Source of the DNA: CAVSUZ01 sp963791885
Lineage (GTDB): Bacteria > Pseudomonadota > Alphaproteobacteria > Acetobacterales > Acetobacteraceae
Reading direction: 5' to 3'
Assembly (NCBI GenBank): GCA_963791885.1
Contig: CAWBUL010000004.1
Span: forward strand, 868,001-932,000
Length of the DNA stretch: 64,000 nt
Part shown: piece by piece, positions 25,166-34,928 of the stretch
How positions within the stretch are numbered: position 1 is the stretch's first letter
Layout: the number at the start of each line of letters is the position of its first letter
Made by a program: the position numbers and the translations under genes
The notes under the pieces: model-generated
The model's input: the letters and a program-made list of their open reading frames with translations, nothing else
The model's database searches: none
What the model was told of the DNA's origin: nothing

Positions 25166-25885
25166 TTGATCGTTGAATCGATCGACGCCGGATATGGCGC
25201 GGTCCGGGTGCTGGATGGCGTTTCGCTGCGCGTCGGCGCGGGCGAAACGGTCGCGCTGCTCGGCACCAACGGCAACGGCAAGAGCACGCTGATGAAGTGC
25301 GTCATGGGGATGGTCCGACCCTCCGCAGGACGCATCGTCGCGGAGATCGACGGTCACCGGCACGACCTGGTGGGACGAGCAACTGAGGATATTGTTGATC
25401 TGGGCATCGCCTTTGTCCCCGAAGGGCGGCGCCTCTTTCCCAAGCTTTCGGTGACCGAGAATCTGCTTCTGGGTGCATTTCGCAAAGCAGCGCGCGCGCA
25501 AATCGAGCGCAACATGGCCTTCTGTCTTGAGACCTTTCCCCGCCTTGCCGAGCGCCGGCGCCAGCTTGCCGGCAGCATGAGCGGCGGCGAACAGCAGATG
25601 CTGGCCCTTGCCCGCGCATTGATGTCGTCGCCGCGTATCCTGCTGATCGACGAACCGTCGGTGGGGCTTGCTCCGGTGCTCGTGCGCCGTACGATCGATA
25701 AGATCAAAGAGCTGAAGGACGGGTATCAGTTGACGGTGCTAATGGCGGAACAAAACTTCACGCAGGCAATTCGCATCGCTGACCGGGGATATGTGATCGT
25801 GCACGGACGGATTGCGTTCGAGGGCGCATCGGCCGAGGAACTATCCAACAACGAACTGATCCGGAAATTCTACCTGGGATTGTAG
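25166..25885 (+). CDS. livF: Branched-chain amino acid-type ABC ATPase (LivF)
   Basis: 239 residues. The best start is TTG at 25166, one base after the livG stop, with TTGGGGA as ribosome site; the protein then begins LIVESIDAGYGAVRVLDGVS as in LivF. Walker A GTNGNGKS, signature MSGGEQQMLALARALM, Walker B RILLIDEPSVGLAP and the LivF C-terminus are all intact. Last gene of the cluster. Confidence 0.88.
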   Translation: MIVESIDAGYGAVRVLDGVSLRVGAGETVALLGTNGNGKSTLMKCVMGMVRPSAGRIVAEIDGHRHDLVGRATEDIVDLGIAFVPEGRRLFPKLSVTENLLLGAFRKAARAQIERNMAFCLETFPRLAERRRQLAGSMSGGEQQMLALARALMSSPRILLIDEPSVGLAPVLVRRTIDKIKELKDGYQLTVLMAEQNFTQAIRIADRGYVIVHGRIAFEGASAEELSNNELIRKFYLGL

Positions 25886-25898
25886 GCCACGTTTCCGC

Positions 25899-25934
25899 TG
25901 AAGCATTTCACATCTCATATCCTATGAAACGTTT
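25899..25934. promoter_or_regulatory. Upstream motifs of the Gly/Asp-repeat protein gene
   Basis: TGAAGCATTTCACATCTC at 25899-25916 recurs with one change at 55712-55729. The perfect palindrome GAAACGTTTC lies at 25925-25934, and a near-copy GAAACATTTC is at 55773-55782 in the same second region. Both regions precede genes of otherwise unrelated type. These could be operators of one regulator; the evidence is sequence similarity only. Confidence 0.35.
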
Positions 25935-25973
25935 CGTCGCATGCGAGTGCGTGCGTCACTAGGTTCCCCTCAT

Positions 25974-25998
25974 GCCTGGAGAGATCATCGATCCAGGC
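25974..25998 (+). other. 5'-leader hairpin before the repeat-protein gene
   Basis: GCCTGGA and TCCAGGC form a perfect 7-bp stem with an 11-nt loop, ending 20 bases before the ATG at 26019. It could shape the mRNA leader or be an operator half-site pair. Confidence 0.3.
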
Positions 25999-26018
25999 CC
26001 AGGTTTGGGGGACGGGAC

Positions 26019-26285
26019 ATGAACAGCATTCTTATTCCGGCAGCTTTAGCTATCGCTCTGACAGGTGGCGCGGTGGTGGCGGTGCAGCACAACGCAGCGG
26101 TGCACGGCGACACAGTGCTCCTGGCCGACAGCGGCGGGGGTGACGGTGGGTCGGATCGCCGCGCTATCGAGACGGCTGACTCCGGCGGTGGCGACGGTGG
26201 AATGGACCGGCGCGCGGTTGAGACCGCCGAGGGCGGCGGAGGTGGCGATGGTGGATACGACCGCCGGATAGCCGAGCAGGCCTGA
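26019..26285 (+). CDS. Small exported protein with three GGGDGGxDRR repeats
   Basis: 88 residues. MNSILIPAALAIALTGGAVV is a Sec-type signal or membrane anchor. From residue 36 three near-identical units of 17-19 residues follow: ADSGGGDGGSDRRAIET, ADSGGGDGGMDRRAVET and AEGGGGGDGGYDRRIAEQA. The Gly-Asp-rich cores could bind Ca or other cations, and the DRR clusters give a mixed charge. I recognise no family. It stands alone, with its own leader and a terminator hairpin after it, so it is likely a single-gene transcript. Confidence 0.7.
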   Translation: MNSILIPAALAIALTGGAVVAVQHNAAVHGDTVLLADSGGGDGGSDRRAIETADSGGGDGGMDRRAVETAEGGGGGDGGYDRRIAEQA

Positions 26286-26293
26286 AGTCAGGC

Positions 26294-26317
26294 GAGGGGG
26301 CGCGCAAGCGTCCCCTC
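26294..26317. terminator. Bidirectional hairpin between convergent genes
   Basis: GAGGGGGCGC pairs with GCGTCCCCTC (10 bp, one G-U) around a GCAA tetraloop. It lies between the repeat-protein gene (ending 26285) and the convergent low-complexity gene (ending 26332). No strong T-run follows, so termination efficiency is uncertain. Confidence 0.55.
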
Positions 26318-26331
26318 ATCCGTTCCGTGCT

Positions 26332-26895
26332 TTAGGTTCCGAGCCCGGCCAGCACGGCCCCTACAGGACCTGTCGCCGCGTAGGCGGATATGGCCTGCGC
26401 GGTCAGGCTGGCCGTGCCGGTCGCCGATGAGAGCAGGCCACCCGCGGTCTGCGACATGCCCTGCAGAATTTGCGCGGTTGCGCTGCTGGTGCCGCTTCCG
26501 CTGGCCTGCGACGATCCATCGTGGTGATGGTGATGGTGATGTCCGCCCGGCTGTACCGTGCCGGTGCTGTCGATCGTGTCCGAGCCATCCATCGTGCCGG
26601 TGCTGGCAATGGTGCCGCTACTGGCGGTCGTGCCAGTGCTGGCAATCGTGCCGGTACTGGCGGCGGTCCCGGACATCTGCATGCCGGAGGACTGCAGATC
26701 GAGTGCGAAGGCCTGGAGGAAGGCCTGAAAGCTATTGTTGAGGTCCGTGGTGCTGGTGTTTTGCACACCGGTCGAGCTACCGGCTGTGCTCGTCGTGGTG
26801 CCGGTGCTCGTCGAGGTGCCCGATTGGGGCTGCTGAGACTGCGCCTGCTGTTGATAGACCTGCCACGGATTGAGGTTGCCGATATTGATGGTCAT
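26332..26895 (-). CDS. Low-complexity Ser/Thr/Gly-rich protein with a seven-histidine run
   Basis: 187 residues from ATG at 26895. The N-terminus MTINIGNLNPWQVYQQQAQS is followed by a Gln/Ser/Thr stretch. An amphipathic segment about 50-73 (DLNNSFQAFLQAFALDLQSS) comes next, then STGT-type repeats to about 113. Seven consecutive His are at 119-125, and the C-terminus is Ala/Gly-rich and mildly hydrophobic (QAISAYAATGPVGAVLAGLG). No signal peptide and no known family. The His run might bind Ni, Zn or Cu. The FAFLQAF-like helix recalls short motifs in several uncharacterised alphaproteobacterial proteins, but no function can be given. Confidence 0.65.
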   Translation of the reverse strand: MTINIGNLNPWQVYQQQAQSQQPQSGTSTSTGTTTSTAGSSTGVQNTSTTDLNNSFQAFLQAFALDLQSSGMQMSGTAASTGTIASTGTTASSGTIASTGTMDGSDTIDSTGTVQPGGHHHHHHHDGSSQASGSGTSSATAQILQGMSQTAGGLLSSATGTASLTAQAISAYAATGPVGAVLAGLGT

Positions 26896-26990
26896 GGGGA
26901 GCCTCGTCTGGTCGCGATTTCCTAAGGGCAAGCCGCGTGCCACGCATAAAGCGACCTGCATCGCCCATTTCAGTGCATCGCATTCAGAGT

Positions 26991-27011
26991 GCCCGGCAGG
27001 TTCTGCCGGGC
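26991..27011 (-). terminator. Hairpin downstream of ftsH
   Basis: GCCCGGCAG / CTGCCGGGC forms a perfect 9-bp stem with a 3-nt loop, 17 bases beyond the ftsH stop on the minus strand. No T-run follows, so it may be a transcript-end stabiliser as well as a terminator. Confidence 0.55.
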
Positions 27012-27027
27012 CAATCGCGCCGCTCGG

Positions 27028-28887
<1,860 letters not shown>

Positions 28888-28946
28888 TGCGCGGCTTCAA
28901 CGAGGTTCCGGTTGACGGGTTCCAGGCGGCTGGTCACGTTCCTTGC

Positions 28947-29888
28947 ATGGCGGTGGACGGTCTGTTCGATCTTCAGGTGAACGGCTACGCGGGGATCGAT
29001 TTCAATGCTGAGACGATCACGTCCGCGAAGATGGATGATGCGCTGGCTGCGATGATGCGGGCCGGCGTCTCGCATTGCCTGCCGACGCTGATTTCCGCTG
29101 ATCCCGATAGATTGATGTGTCGGCTGCGCGCGGTGGATGCGGCGGTCGAGGGGGCACAGCTTCGCGCCATGGTGCCCGGTTATCATTTGGAAGGTCCGTT
29201 CCTGAGCGAGCAGGACGGGTACGCCGGATGCCATCCGCCGGATGCCATGCGGGATCCTGACTCACGGCTGGTGGAGCGGCTGGAGCAGGGGCTGTCGCGC
29301 CCTGTATTGCTGATCACCGTGGCGCCGGAACGCGCCGGATCGGAGGCGTTCATTCGTTCGATGATCGGCAGGGGAAAGGTTGTTGCGCTGGGACACACTG
29401 CTGCCACCGGCGCGCAGATCGCACGGGCGGTGCAAGCCGGCGCGCGACTCAGCACGCATCTGGGGAATGCGTTGCGGCAGATGCAACCGAAGTTCGGCAA
29501 CCCGTTGATGGCGCAACTGGCGGAGGACAAGTTGTGGGCCAGCGTCATCGCCGACGGCATTCATGTGCCGCCGGCGGCGTTGAAGGTCATGCTGCGCGCA
29601 AAAGGGCTGGAGCGCAGCGTGCTGGTCACGGATGCAACCTCCGCGGCCGGTGCTCCGGCAGGACTGTACGAATTCGCTGGCATGAGGATCGAGCGCGATC
29701 AGGATGGTCGCGTCCGCGAACCGGGCGCGCCCATGCTGGCAGGCTCATCGCTGACGCTGGATCAGGCCGTTCGCAACGTTGTCGCCTGGGGGCTTGCAAC
29801 GGAAGAACAAGCGGTGCGCATGGCGAGGGAGAATCCGCGTGCGGTGATGCAGCCGGCGCTCGATGCACATGGCATCGTTCTGGGGTGA
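28947..29888 (+). CDS. nagA: N-acetylglucosamine-6-phosphate deacetylase-like amidohydrolase
   Basis: 313 residues, about 60 shorter than typical NagA because it begins directly at the first barrel strand (GLFDLQVNGYAGIDFN) and lacks most of the N-terminal beta-sandwich. QxN replaces the HxH of other amidohydrolases, as in E. coli NagA. Metal ligand E lies in HLEGPF, His in LGHTAAT and THLGNAL, catalytic Asp in VTDATSAAGAP. The reaction is removal of acetate from GlcNAc-6-P in cell-wall or chitin sugar recycling. No nagB or PTS genes are near, so substrate is inferred only from family. Confidence 0.75.
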   Translation: MAVDGLFDLQVNGYAGIDFNAETITSAKMDDALAAMMRAGVSHCLPTLISADPDRLMCRLRAVDAAVEGAQLRAMVPGYHLEGPFLSEQDGYAGCHPPDAMRDPDSRLVERLEQGLSRPVLLITVAPERAGSEAFIRSMIGRGKVVALGHTAATGAQIARAVQAGARLSTHLGNALRQMQPKFGNPLMAQLAEDKLWASVIADGIHVPPAALKVMLRAKGLERSVLVTDATSAAGAPAGLYEFAGMRIERDQDGRVREPGAPMLAGSSLTLDQAVRNVVAWGLATEEQAVRMARENPRAVMQPALDAHGIVLG

Positions 29889-30655
29889 GCGCGCCGGCGA
29901 TTTTCGATCGCCGCCTGGTGCGGCTCCATCGTGACCGCGCGGCTGCGCGAGTTGATCGTGTCGCGCCGATCCTGTCCGATTTTAGCGCCCGGCTGATCGA
30001 ACGTCTGGATGACATCACCAGGCAGTTCGGCGATGCGCTCGATATCGGTGGGCGGGGATTTGTTGCACCGATGCTGCGCGCGCGGGGCATGCGGGTCGTG
30101 AGTTGCGACCTGTCGGCCGCAATGGCGCGGCGGAGCGGAACCGGCGTGGCAGCGGATGAGGAGCAACTGCCCTTCGCGCCGCATGTATTCGACCTCGCTG
30201 TTGCCTGCCTCTCTCTGCATTGGGTGAATGATCTTCCGGGTGCGCTGATCCAGATCCGTCATTCGCTGCGGCCTGGAGGCTTGCTGCTGGCCAGCGTGCC
30301 GGTGCTCGACACGTTGGGTGAGTTGCGGCGCGCGCTGACCGAGGCGGAGGCGGAATTGACAGGCGGTGCCGCGCCGCGCGTCTCACCGTTTCCGGATCTG
30401 CGGGACTGCGCGTCGCTGCTCCAGCGCGCCGGCTATGAGGTGCCGGTTGCGGATGTGGAGGAGGTGCAGTTGTCCTACGCGAATGGTCTCGCGCTGCTGC
30501 GCGATCTGCAATGTGCCGGGGAGGGCAATGCTCTTACGCTCCGCGATCCGCGCATCCCGTCACGAGCACTGTTCCCCGCCGCGCTGGCGCGCATGGGGGA
30601 CGGGCGGGTCGTGGTCACGCTGCGGGTGGCGACGATGACGGGGTGGGCGGCATAA
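29885..30655 (+). CDS. Class I SAM-dependent methyltransferase (NDUFAF5/BioC-like)
   Basis: 256 residues from GTG at 29885, overlapping the NagA-like stop (GTGA). The start FDRRLVRLHRDRAA and the Rossmann motifs DALDIGGRG, VVSCDLS, EEQLPFAPHVFDLAVACLSL and LRPGGLLLASVP match the alphaproteobacterial relatives of mitochondrial complex I assembly factor NDUFAF5, themselves related to BioC. NDUFAF5 hydroxylates an arginine in a complex I subunit; the bacterial role is not established. Converges on hutU with a 3-base gap. Confidence 0.75.
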   Translation: MSAPAIFDRRLVRLHRDRAAARVDRVAPILSDFSARLIERLDDITRQFGDALDIGGRGFVAPMLRARGMRVVSCDLSAAMARRSGTGVAADEEQLPFAPHVFDLAVACLSLHWVNDLPGALIQIRHSLRPGGLLLASVPVLDTLGELRRALTEAEAELTGGAAPRVSPFPDLRDCASLLQRAGYEVPVADVEEVQLSYANGLALLRDLQCAGEGNALTLRDPRIPSRALFPAALARMGDGRVVVTLRVATMTGWAA

Positions 30656-30658
30656 ACG

Positions 30659-32323
30659 TCAGCGCAAAATCCCTGGCAGATCCAACTGATACTGCCGGGC
30701 GCAATCCAGCGCCTCCTCATACCCCGCATCTGCATGACGCATCACACCCGTTGCCGGGTCGTTCCACAGCACGCGCCGGATACGCTGTGCCGCCTCCTCT
30801 GTGCCGTCGCACACAAGAACCATGCCGGCGTGCTGCGAATAGCCAATCCCGACGCCGCCGCCATGATGAATGGACACCCACGTCGCGCCGGACGCGCAAT
30901 TCAACAGGGCGTTCAGCATCGGCCAGTCGGATACCGCGTCCGATCCGTCCTTCATCGCTTCGGTCTCGCGATTGGGTGACGCGACGGAACCCGCGTCCAG
31001 GTGGTCACGCCCGATCACGATTGGGGCGGAGACTTCGCCGCGCGCGACCATCTCGTTGAACGCGAGTCCGAGCAGATGGCGCTCACCCAGCCCCGCCCAG
31101 CAGATGCGCGCGGGCAAGCCCTGAAAGCGGATACGCGCCCGTGCCATATCCAGCCAACGGTGCAAGGACGCGTGGTTCGGCAGCACCTGCTTCACCTTGG
31201 CGTCGGTGCGATAGATGTCCTCCGGATCGCCGGACAGCGCAGCCCAGCGGAACGGCCCGATGCCGCGGCAGAACAGCGGGCGAATATAGGCCAGCACGAA
31301 GCCAGGGAAGGCGAAGGCATCGGTCAGGCCTTCTTCTTTGGCGACCTGGCGGATGTTGTTGCCGTAATCCAGTGTCGGCACGCCCATACGATGGAAATCG
31401 AGCATGGCCTGCACGTGCTGCACGATGGAATGGCGCGCGGCGTGCGCAACATCCTGCGGTGCGGTTTCTCGCCGGCGCTCCCACTGATCCAGCGTCCAGC
31501 CGGCCGGCAAATATCCGTTCGCCGGATCGTGCGCGGAGGTCTGATCCGTCACCACGTCGGGCCGGACGCCACGGCGAACCAGCTCGGGCAAAAGCTCCGC
31601 CGCGTTGCCCAGCACGGCGACTGAAATCGCCTGCCGCTCATCGCAGGCGCGGCGGATCATCGTCAGCGCCTCGTCCAGGTTCGGCGCGTGGTGGTCGAGG
31701 TATCCGGTGCGGAGGCGCATTTCGATGCGGCTGGGCTGGCATTCGATGGCGAGAAGGGAGGCACCGGCCATGGTGGCGGCGAGCGGCTGGGCGCCGCCCA
31801 TGCCGCCCAGCCCGGCGGTGAGGATCCAGCGGCCGGCAAGGGTGCCGTCATAGTGGCGCCGACCGACTTCGGCGAAGGTTTCAAACGTGCCTTGAATGAT
31901 TCCCTGGCTGCCGATGTAGATCCAGGACCCGGCCGTCATCTGGCCGTACATCATCAGGCCCTTGCGATCGAGTTCGTTGAAATGTTCCCAGGTGGCCCAG
32001 CGCGCGACGAGGTTTGAATTCGCGATCAGCACGCGCGGCGCATCGGGATGCGTTTGGAAGACGCCGACCGGCTTTCCGGATTGTACGAGCAGGGTTTGGT
32101 CCGCTTCGAGGCGGCGTAGCGTTGCGACGATACGATCGAAACTATCCCAGTCCCGCGCGGCGCGGCCGATGCCGCCGTAGACAACGAGCTCACCGGGACG
32201 TTCGGCGACCTCGGGGTCGAGGTTGTTCATCAGCATGCGCAGCGGCGCTTCGGTCAGCCACGACTTGGCTGAGCGTTCGGTCCCGTGCGGGGCACGAATG
32301 ATGCGGGTGTTGGAAAGCGTCAT
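30659..32323 (-). CDS. hutU: Urocanate hydratase
   Basis: 554 residues, normal length. Converts urocanate to 4-imidazolone-5-propionate using tightly bound NAD as an electrophile. Family signatures are intact: PGELVVYGGIGRAARDW, the NAD-binding ILTAGLGGMGGAQPLA, DYGNNIRQVAKEEG, and WVSIHHGGGVGIGYSQHAGM. Starts 3 bases after hutH on the same strand, so the two form a histidine-degradation operon. hutI and hutG/hutF are not in the window. Confidence 0.95.
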   Translation of the reverse strand: MTLSNTRIIRAPHGTERSAKSWLTEAPLRMLMNNLDPEVAERPGELVVYGGIGRAARDWDSFDRIVATLRRLEADQTLLVQSGKPVGVFQTHPDAPRVLIANSNLVARWATWEHFNELDRKGLMMYGQMTAGSWIYIGSQGIIQGTFETFAEVGRRHYDGTLAGRWILTAGLGGMGGAQPLAATMAGASLLAIECQPSRIEMRLRTGYLDHHAPNLDEALTMIRRACDERQAISVAVLGNAAELLPELVRRGVRPDVVTDQTSAHDPANGYLPAGWTLDQWERRRETAPQDVAHAARHSIVQHVQAMLDFHRMGVPTLDYGNNIRQVAKEEGLTDAFAFPGFVLAYIRPLFCRGIGPFRWAALSGDPEDIYRTDAKVKQVLPNHASLHRWLDMARARIRFQGLPARICWAGLGERHLLGLAFNEMVARGEVSAPIVIGRDHLDAGSVASPNRETEAMKDGSDAVSDWPMLNALLNCASGATWVSIHHGGGVGIGYSQHAGMVLVCDGTEEAAQRIRRVLWNDPATGVMRHADAGYEEALDCARQYQLDLPGILR

Positions 32324-32326
32324 GGC

Positions 32327-33862
32327 CTATCCTGCCACGGACGGAAGCGGCACGGCACCGGCCGTGGACAGCAACTCGCCCGAGCGCGCCAGCCCCGTCG
32401 CCGCGGCAATATCCGGCGCCAGGAATTGATCGTCTTGTAGTCGCGGCACCTGCGCGCGGATTGCGCTGCGCAGCGCCTCCAGCGGCGCGCTGGAGGTCAG
32501 CGGCGCATGAAAGTCGCAGCCTTGCGCGGCGACCAGCAACTCGATTCCGATGATCGCCGCGGCATTCTCCGCCATCGGTAGAAGCCGCCGCGCCGCGTGC
32601 GCCGACATCGAGACGTGATCTTCCTGATTGGCCGAAGTGGGGATCGAATCCACGCTTGCCGGCGTGGCGCGCTGCCGATTTTCCGCGACCAGTGCCGCGG
32701 CCGTGACTTGCGGAATCATGAAGCCCGAATTCAACCCTGGCTCCGGCGTCAGGAACGCGGGCAGGCGCGACAGCGTCGGGTCCATCAGCATGGCGATACG
32801 GCGTTCGGCCAAGGCGCCGATCTCGCACAGGCCCAGCGCGATCATGTCGGCGGCGAAGGCAACGGGTTCGCCATGGAAGTTGCCGCCCGACAGCACCTCG
32901 TTCGTCTCGGCGATGATCAGCGGATTGTCGGAAACGCCGTTCGCCTCGATCTGCAGCGTAGCGGCGGCCTGCCGCAGCAGATCCAACACCGCACCCATCA
33001 CCTGCGGCTGACAGCGCAGGCAGTACGGATCCTGCACCCGATCGTCGCCGATCAAATGCGACGCACGAATGGCGCTGCCGGCCAGCAGCGCGGTCAATGC
33101 GCACGCGACCTCGATCTGGCCGCGATGCCCACGCAAGGACTGGATGCGCGGGTCGAACGGCGTATCCGATCCGCGCGCTGCATCCGTTGACAGCGCGCCG
33201 GAGAGCAGCGCGGCCTGGAGCAGGCGCTCGGCGGCGAAGAGTCCGGCCAGGGCGTAGGCGGTGGAGAATTGCACGCCATTGAGCAGCGCCAGCCCCTCCT
33301 TCGGCGCCAGTGCCAAGGGCTGTAATCCACATGCCGCCAACGCCTGCGCGGCCGGCTTACGCTCGCCGCGATGCATCACCTCGCCTTCGCCGATCATCGC
33401 CGCGCTCATGTGGGCGAGCGGGGCGAGATCACCCGATGCGCCGACGGACCCTTGGGAAGGCACGACAGGCATCAGGTCGTGCCGGAGCATCGCTTCCATC
33501 AGTCGCACGGTCGCCGGCTGCACGCCGGACGCGCCCTGTCCGATGCTGGCCAGCTTGAGCGCGAGCATCAGCCGCACGACCACCGCCGGCGCAGCCTCTC
33601 CCACCCCGGCCGCATGGGACAGCACGATATTACGCTGGAGGACGGCCAGCTTGTCCGCCTCGATCCGGATCGTCGCCAGACGCCCGAAGCCGGTATTGAT
33701 GCCGTAAACCGGTTCGCTCCGAGAAACGATCGCTTCGATCGCGCGTACGCCGCGTTCCACCGCCGGCATGCAGGCCAGATCCAGCTCGAGGCCCGCACCG
33801 GCATGGATCGCCCGCCAGCCGGCCAGTGTCATGCGCCCCGGCTGCAGAAGCACGTTGTCCAT
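32327..33862 (-). CDS. hutH: Histidine ammonia-lyase
   Basis: 511 residues from ATG at 33862, giving the usual N-terminus MDNVLLQPGRMTLAGWRAIH; ATG at 33892 is an alternative. Removes ammonia from L-histidine to give urocanate. The MIO cofactor forms from ASG at 142-144 in GSVGASGDLAPLAHM. Other conserved parts: YGINTGFG, SDNPLI, and SANQEDHVSM. No clear ribosome site precedes either start, and a strong hairpin lies just upstream, suggesting regulated translation or an operator. Confidence 0.93.
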   Translation of the reverse strand: MDNVLLQPGRMTLAGWRAIHAGAGLELDLACMPAVERGVRAIEAIVSRSEPVYGINTGFGRLATIRIEADKLAVLQRNIVLSHAAGVGEAAPAVVVRLMLALKLASIGQGASGVQPATVRLMEAMLRHDLMPVVPSQGSVGASGDLAPLAHMSAAMIGEGEVMHRGERKPAAQALAACGLQPLALAPKEGLALLNGVQFSTAYALAGLFAAERLLQAALLSGALSTDAARGSDTPFDPRIQSLRGHRGQIEVACALTALLAGSAIRASHLIGDDRVQDPYCLRCQPQVMGAVLDLLRQAAATLQIEANGVSDNPLIIAETNEVLSGGNFHGEPVAFAADMIALGLCEIGALAERRIAMLMDPTLSRLPAFLTPEPGLNSGFMIPQVTAAALVAENRQRATPASVDSIPTSANQEDHVSMSAHAARRLLPMAENAAAIIGIELLVAAQGCDFHAPLTSSAPLEALRSAIRAQVPRLQDDQFLAPDIAAATGLARSGELLSTAGAVPLPSVAG

Positions 33863-33872
33863 CAGAAGCGAT

Positions 33873-33891
33873 TGCGGGTCGTGGACCCGCA
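33873..33891. promoter_or_regulatory. Perfect 8-bp inverted repeat upstream of hutH
   Basis: TGCGGGTC-GTG-GACCCGCA lies 10 bases before the likely hutH start and within the 85-base gap to the divergent ABC operon. It may be a repressor operator (HutC-like control would be expected for hut genes) or an mRNA hairpin shielding the hutH start. Confidence 0.45.
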
Positions 33892-33947
33892 TCGTAGGCT
33901 TGTGTTGTGCGGTGCAACGAGACCGCGACAACGAAACGGGGACGGCA

Positions 33948-34928
33948 ATGAGGGGAAATGCGACACGTTGGGGCCTTCTGTTTGGCCTGGCATTGGCGGT
34001 ACTGCCGGGAAGGGTGGCCTTCGCCGATACGGTGAAGATCGCCTTTTCTACCTGGGTCGGCTACGGGCCGCTCTATATCGCCGAGCAGGAAGGGTACTTC
34101 AAGAAAAACGGGGTCGATGTCGAACTGATCAAGATGGAGGATCCGAAGGAACGATTCCCCGCCCTGATGGCCGACCGAATCGAGATGATTGCCAGCACGG
34201 TCGATACCGCGCTGCTGTACATGAAGACGCCGACCGATTTCCAATACGTCGCGGCGATCGATGACTCCGATGGCGGCGACGGCATCATCGCCAAGAAGGA
34301 CATCACCAGCGTCGCCGACTTGAAAGGCAAGAAGGTCGGTGTGAACAAGGGCTCGGTCTCCGAGTTCTACCTGAATGACCTGCTCGACAAGGCGGGTTTG
34401 AAGGAATCCGATCTGAACGTGGTGAACATGACTGCGGGTGATGCGGGCAGCGCGTTCGTCACCGGGCGTGTGGATGCGGCGGTTACGTGGGAACCCTGGC
34501 TCAGCCGCGGCAAGGCGGCGCCTTTCGGTCATTTGCTGACCGACAGTTCGCAGACGCCGGGGCTGATCACCGACGTGCTGATCGCGAAAACCGACTGGAT
34601 CAAGGCGCACCAGCAGGACGTGGCCGCGGTCGTGAAATCCTGGATGGAGGCGGTCGCCCTTTATGAACAGCATCCGGACGAAGCCATTCCCATCATGGCC
34701 AAGGGAGTCGGCGGCTGGCTGAAGGATCCGAAGGATTTCAAGGACACGCTGGGTGGCGTCAAATTCTACGACGCCGCTGCCAACAAGCAGTTCTTCGGCA
34801 CGCCTGACAATCCCGGCCCGCTGCTCAACACGATCAACGCGGCCATCAAGATCTGGGGCGCGCAGGGCAAGTTGCAGGTGCAGCCGGACGCAAAGGCGAT
34901 GATCAACACGACCTTCGTGGACAAGTGA
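33948..34928 (+). CDS. NMT1/THI5-like ABC solute-binding protein
   Basis: 326 residues. Sec signal MRGNATRWGLLFGLALAVLP...AFA, then the NMT1/SsuA-type fold: VKIAFSTWVGYGPLYIAEQE, KRF-like region KMEDPKERFPALMADRIEM, and GRVDAAVTWEPWL. Binds taurine/sulfonate, nitrate, pyrimidine or thiamine precursors in relatives. Divergent from hutHU, so a histidine-related or imidazole ligand is possible but unproven. Stop overlaps the permease GTG start. Confidence 0.88.
   Translation: MRGNATRWGLLFGLALAVLPGRVAFADTVKIAFSTWVGYGPLYIAEQEGYFKKNGVDVELIKMEDPKERFPALMADRIEMIASTVDTALLYMKTPTDFQYVAAIDDSDGGDGIIAKKDITSVADLKGKKVGVNKGSVSEFYLNDLLDKAGLKESDLNVVNMTAGDAGSAFVTGRVDAAVTWEPWLSRGKAAPFGHLLTDSSQTPGLITDVLIAKTDWIKAHQQDVAAVVKSWMEAVALYEQHPDEAIPIMAKGVGGWLKDPKDFKDTLGGVKFYDAAANKQFFGTPDNPGPLLNTINAAIKIWGAQGKLQVQPDAKAMINTTFVDK

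Noticed and set aside
26124..26282. 51-base repeats read as a CRISPR or minisatellite
   Set aside because: The repeats are in frame, lie inside an 88-codon gene and have no unique spacers; they are protein repeats.
26519..26541. His7 run read as an expression-vector tag
   Set aside because: It is internal, in a natural low-complexity protein, with native flanking genes and no vector sequence.
28947..29000. Loss of the HxH metal motif in the NagA-like protein
   Set aside because: QxN at this position occurs in E. coli NagA, which works with a single metal; not an anomaly.
33906..33920. GTTGTGCGGTGCAAC near the ABC operon start as an operator
   Set aside because: Only the outer four bases pair perfectly; weaker than the 8-bp repeat at 33873-33891 and compatible with chance.
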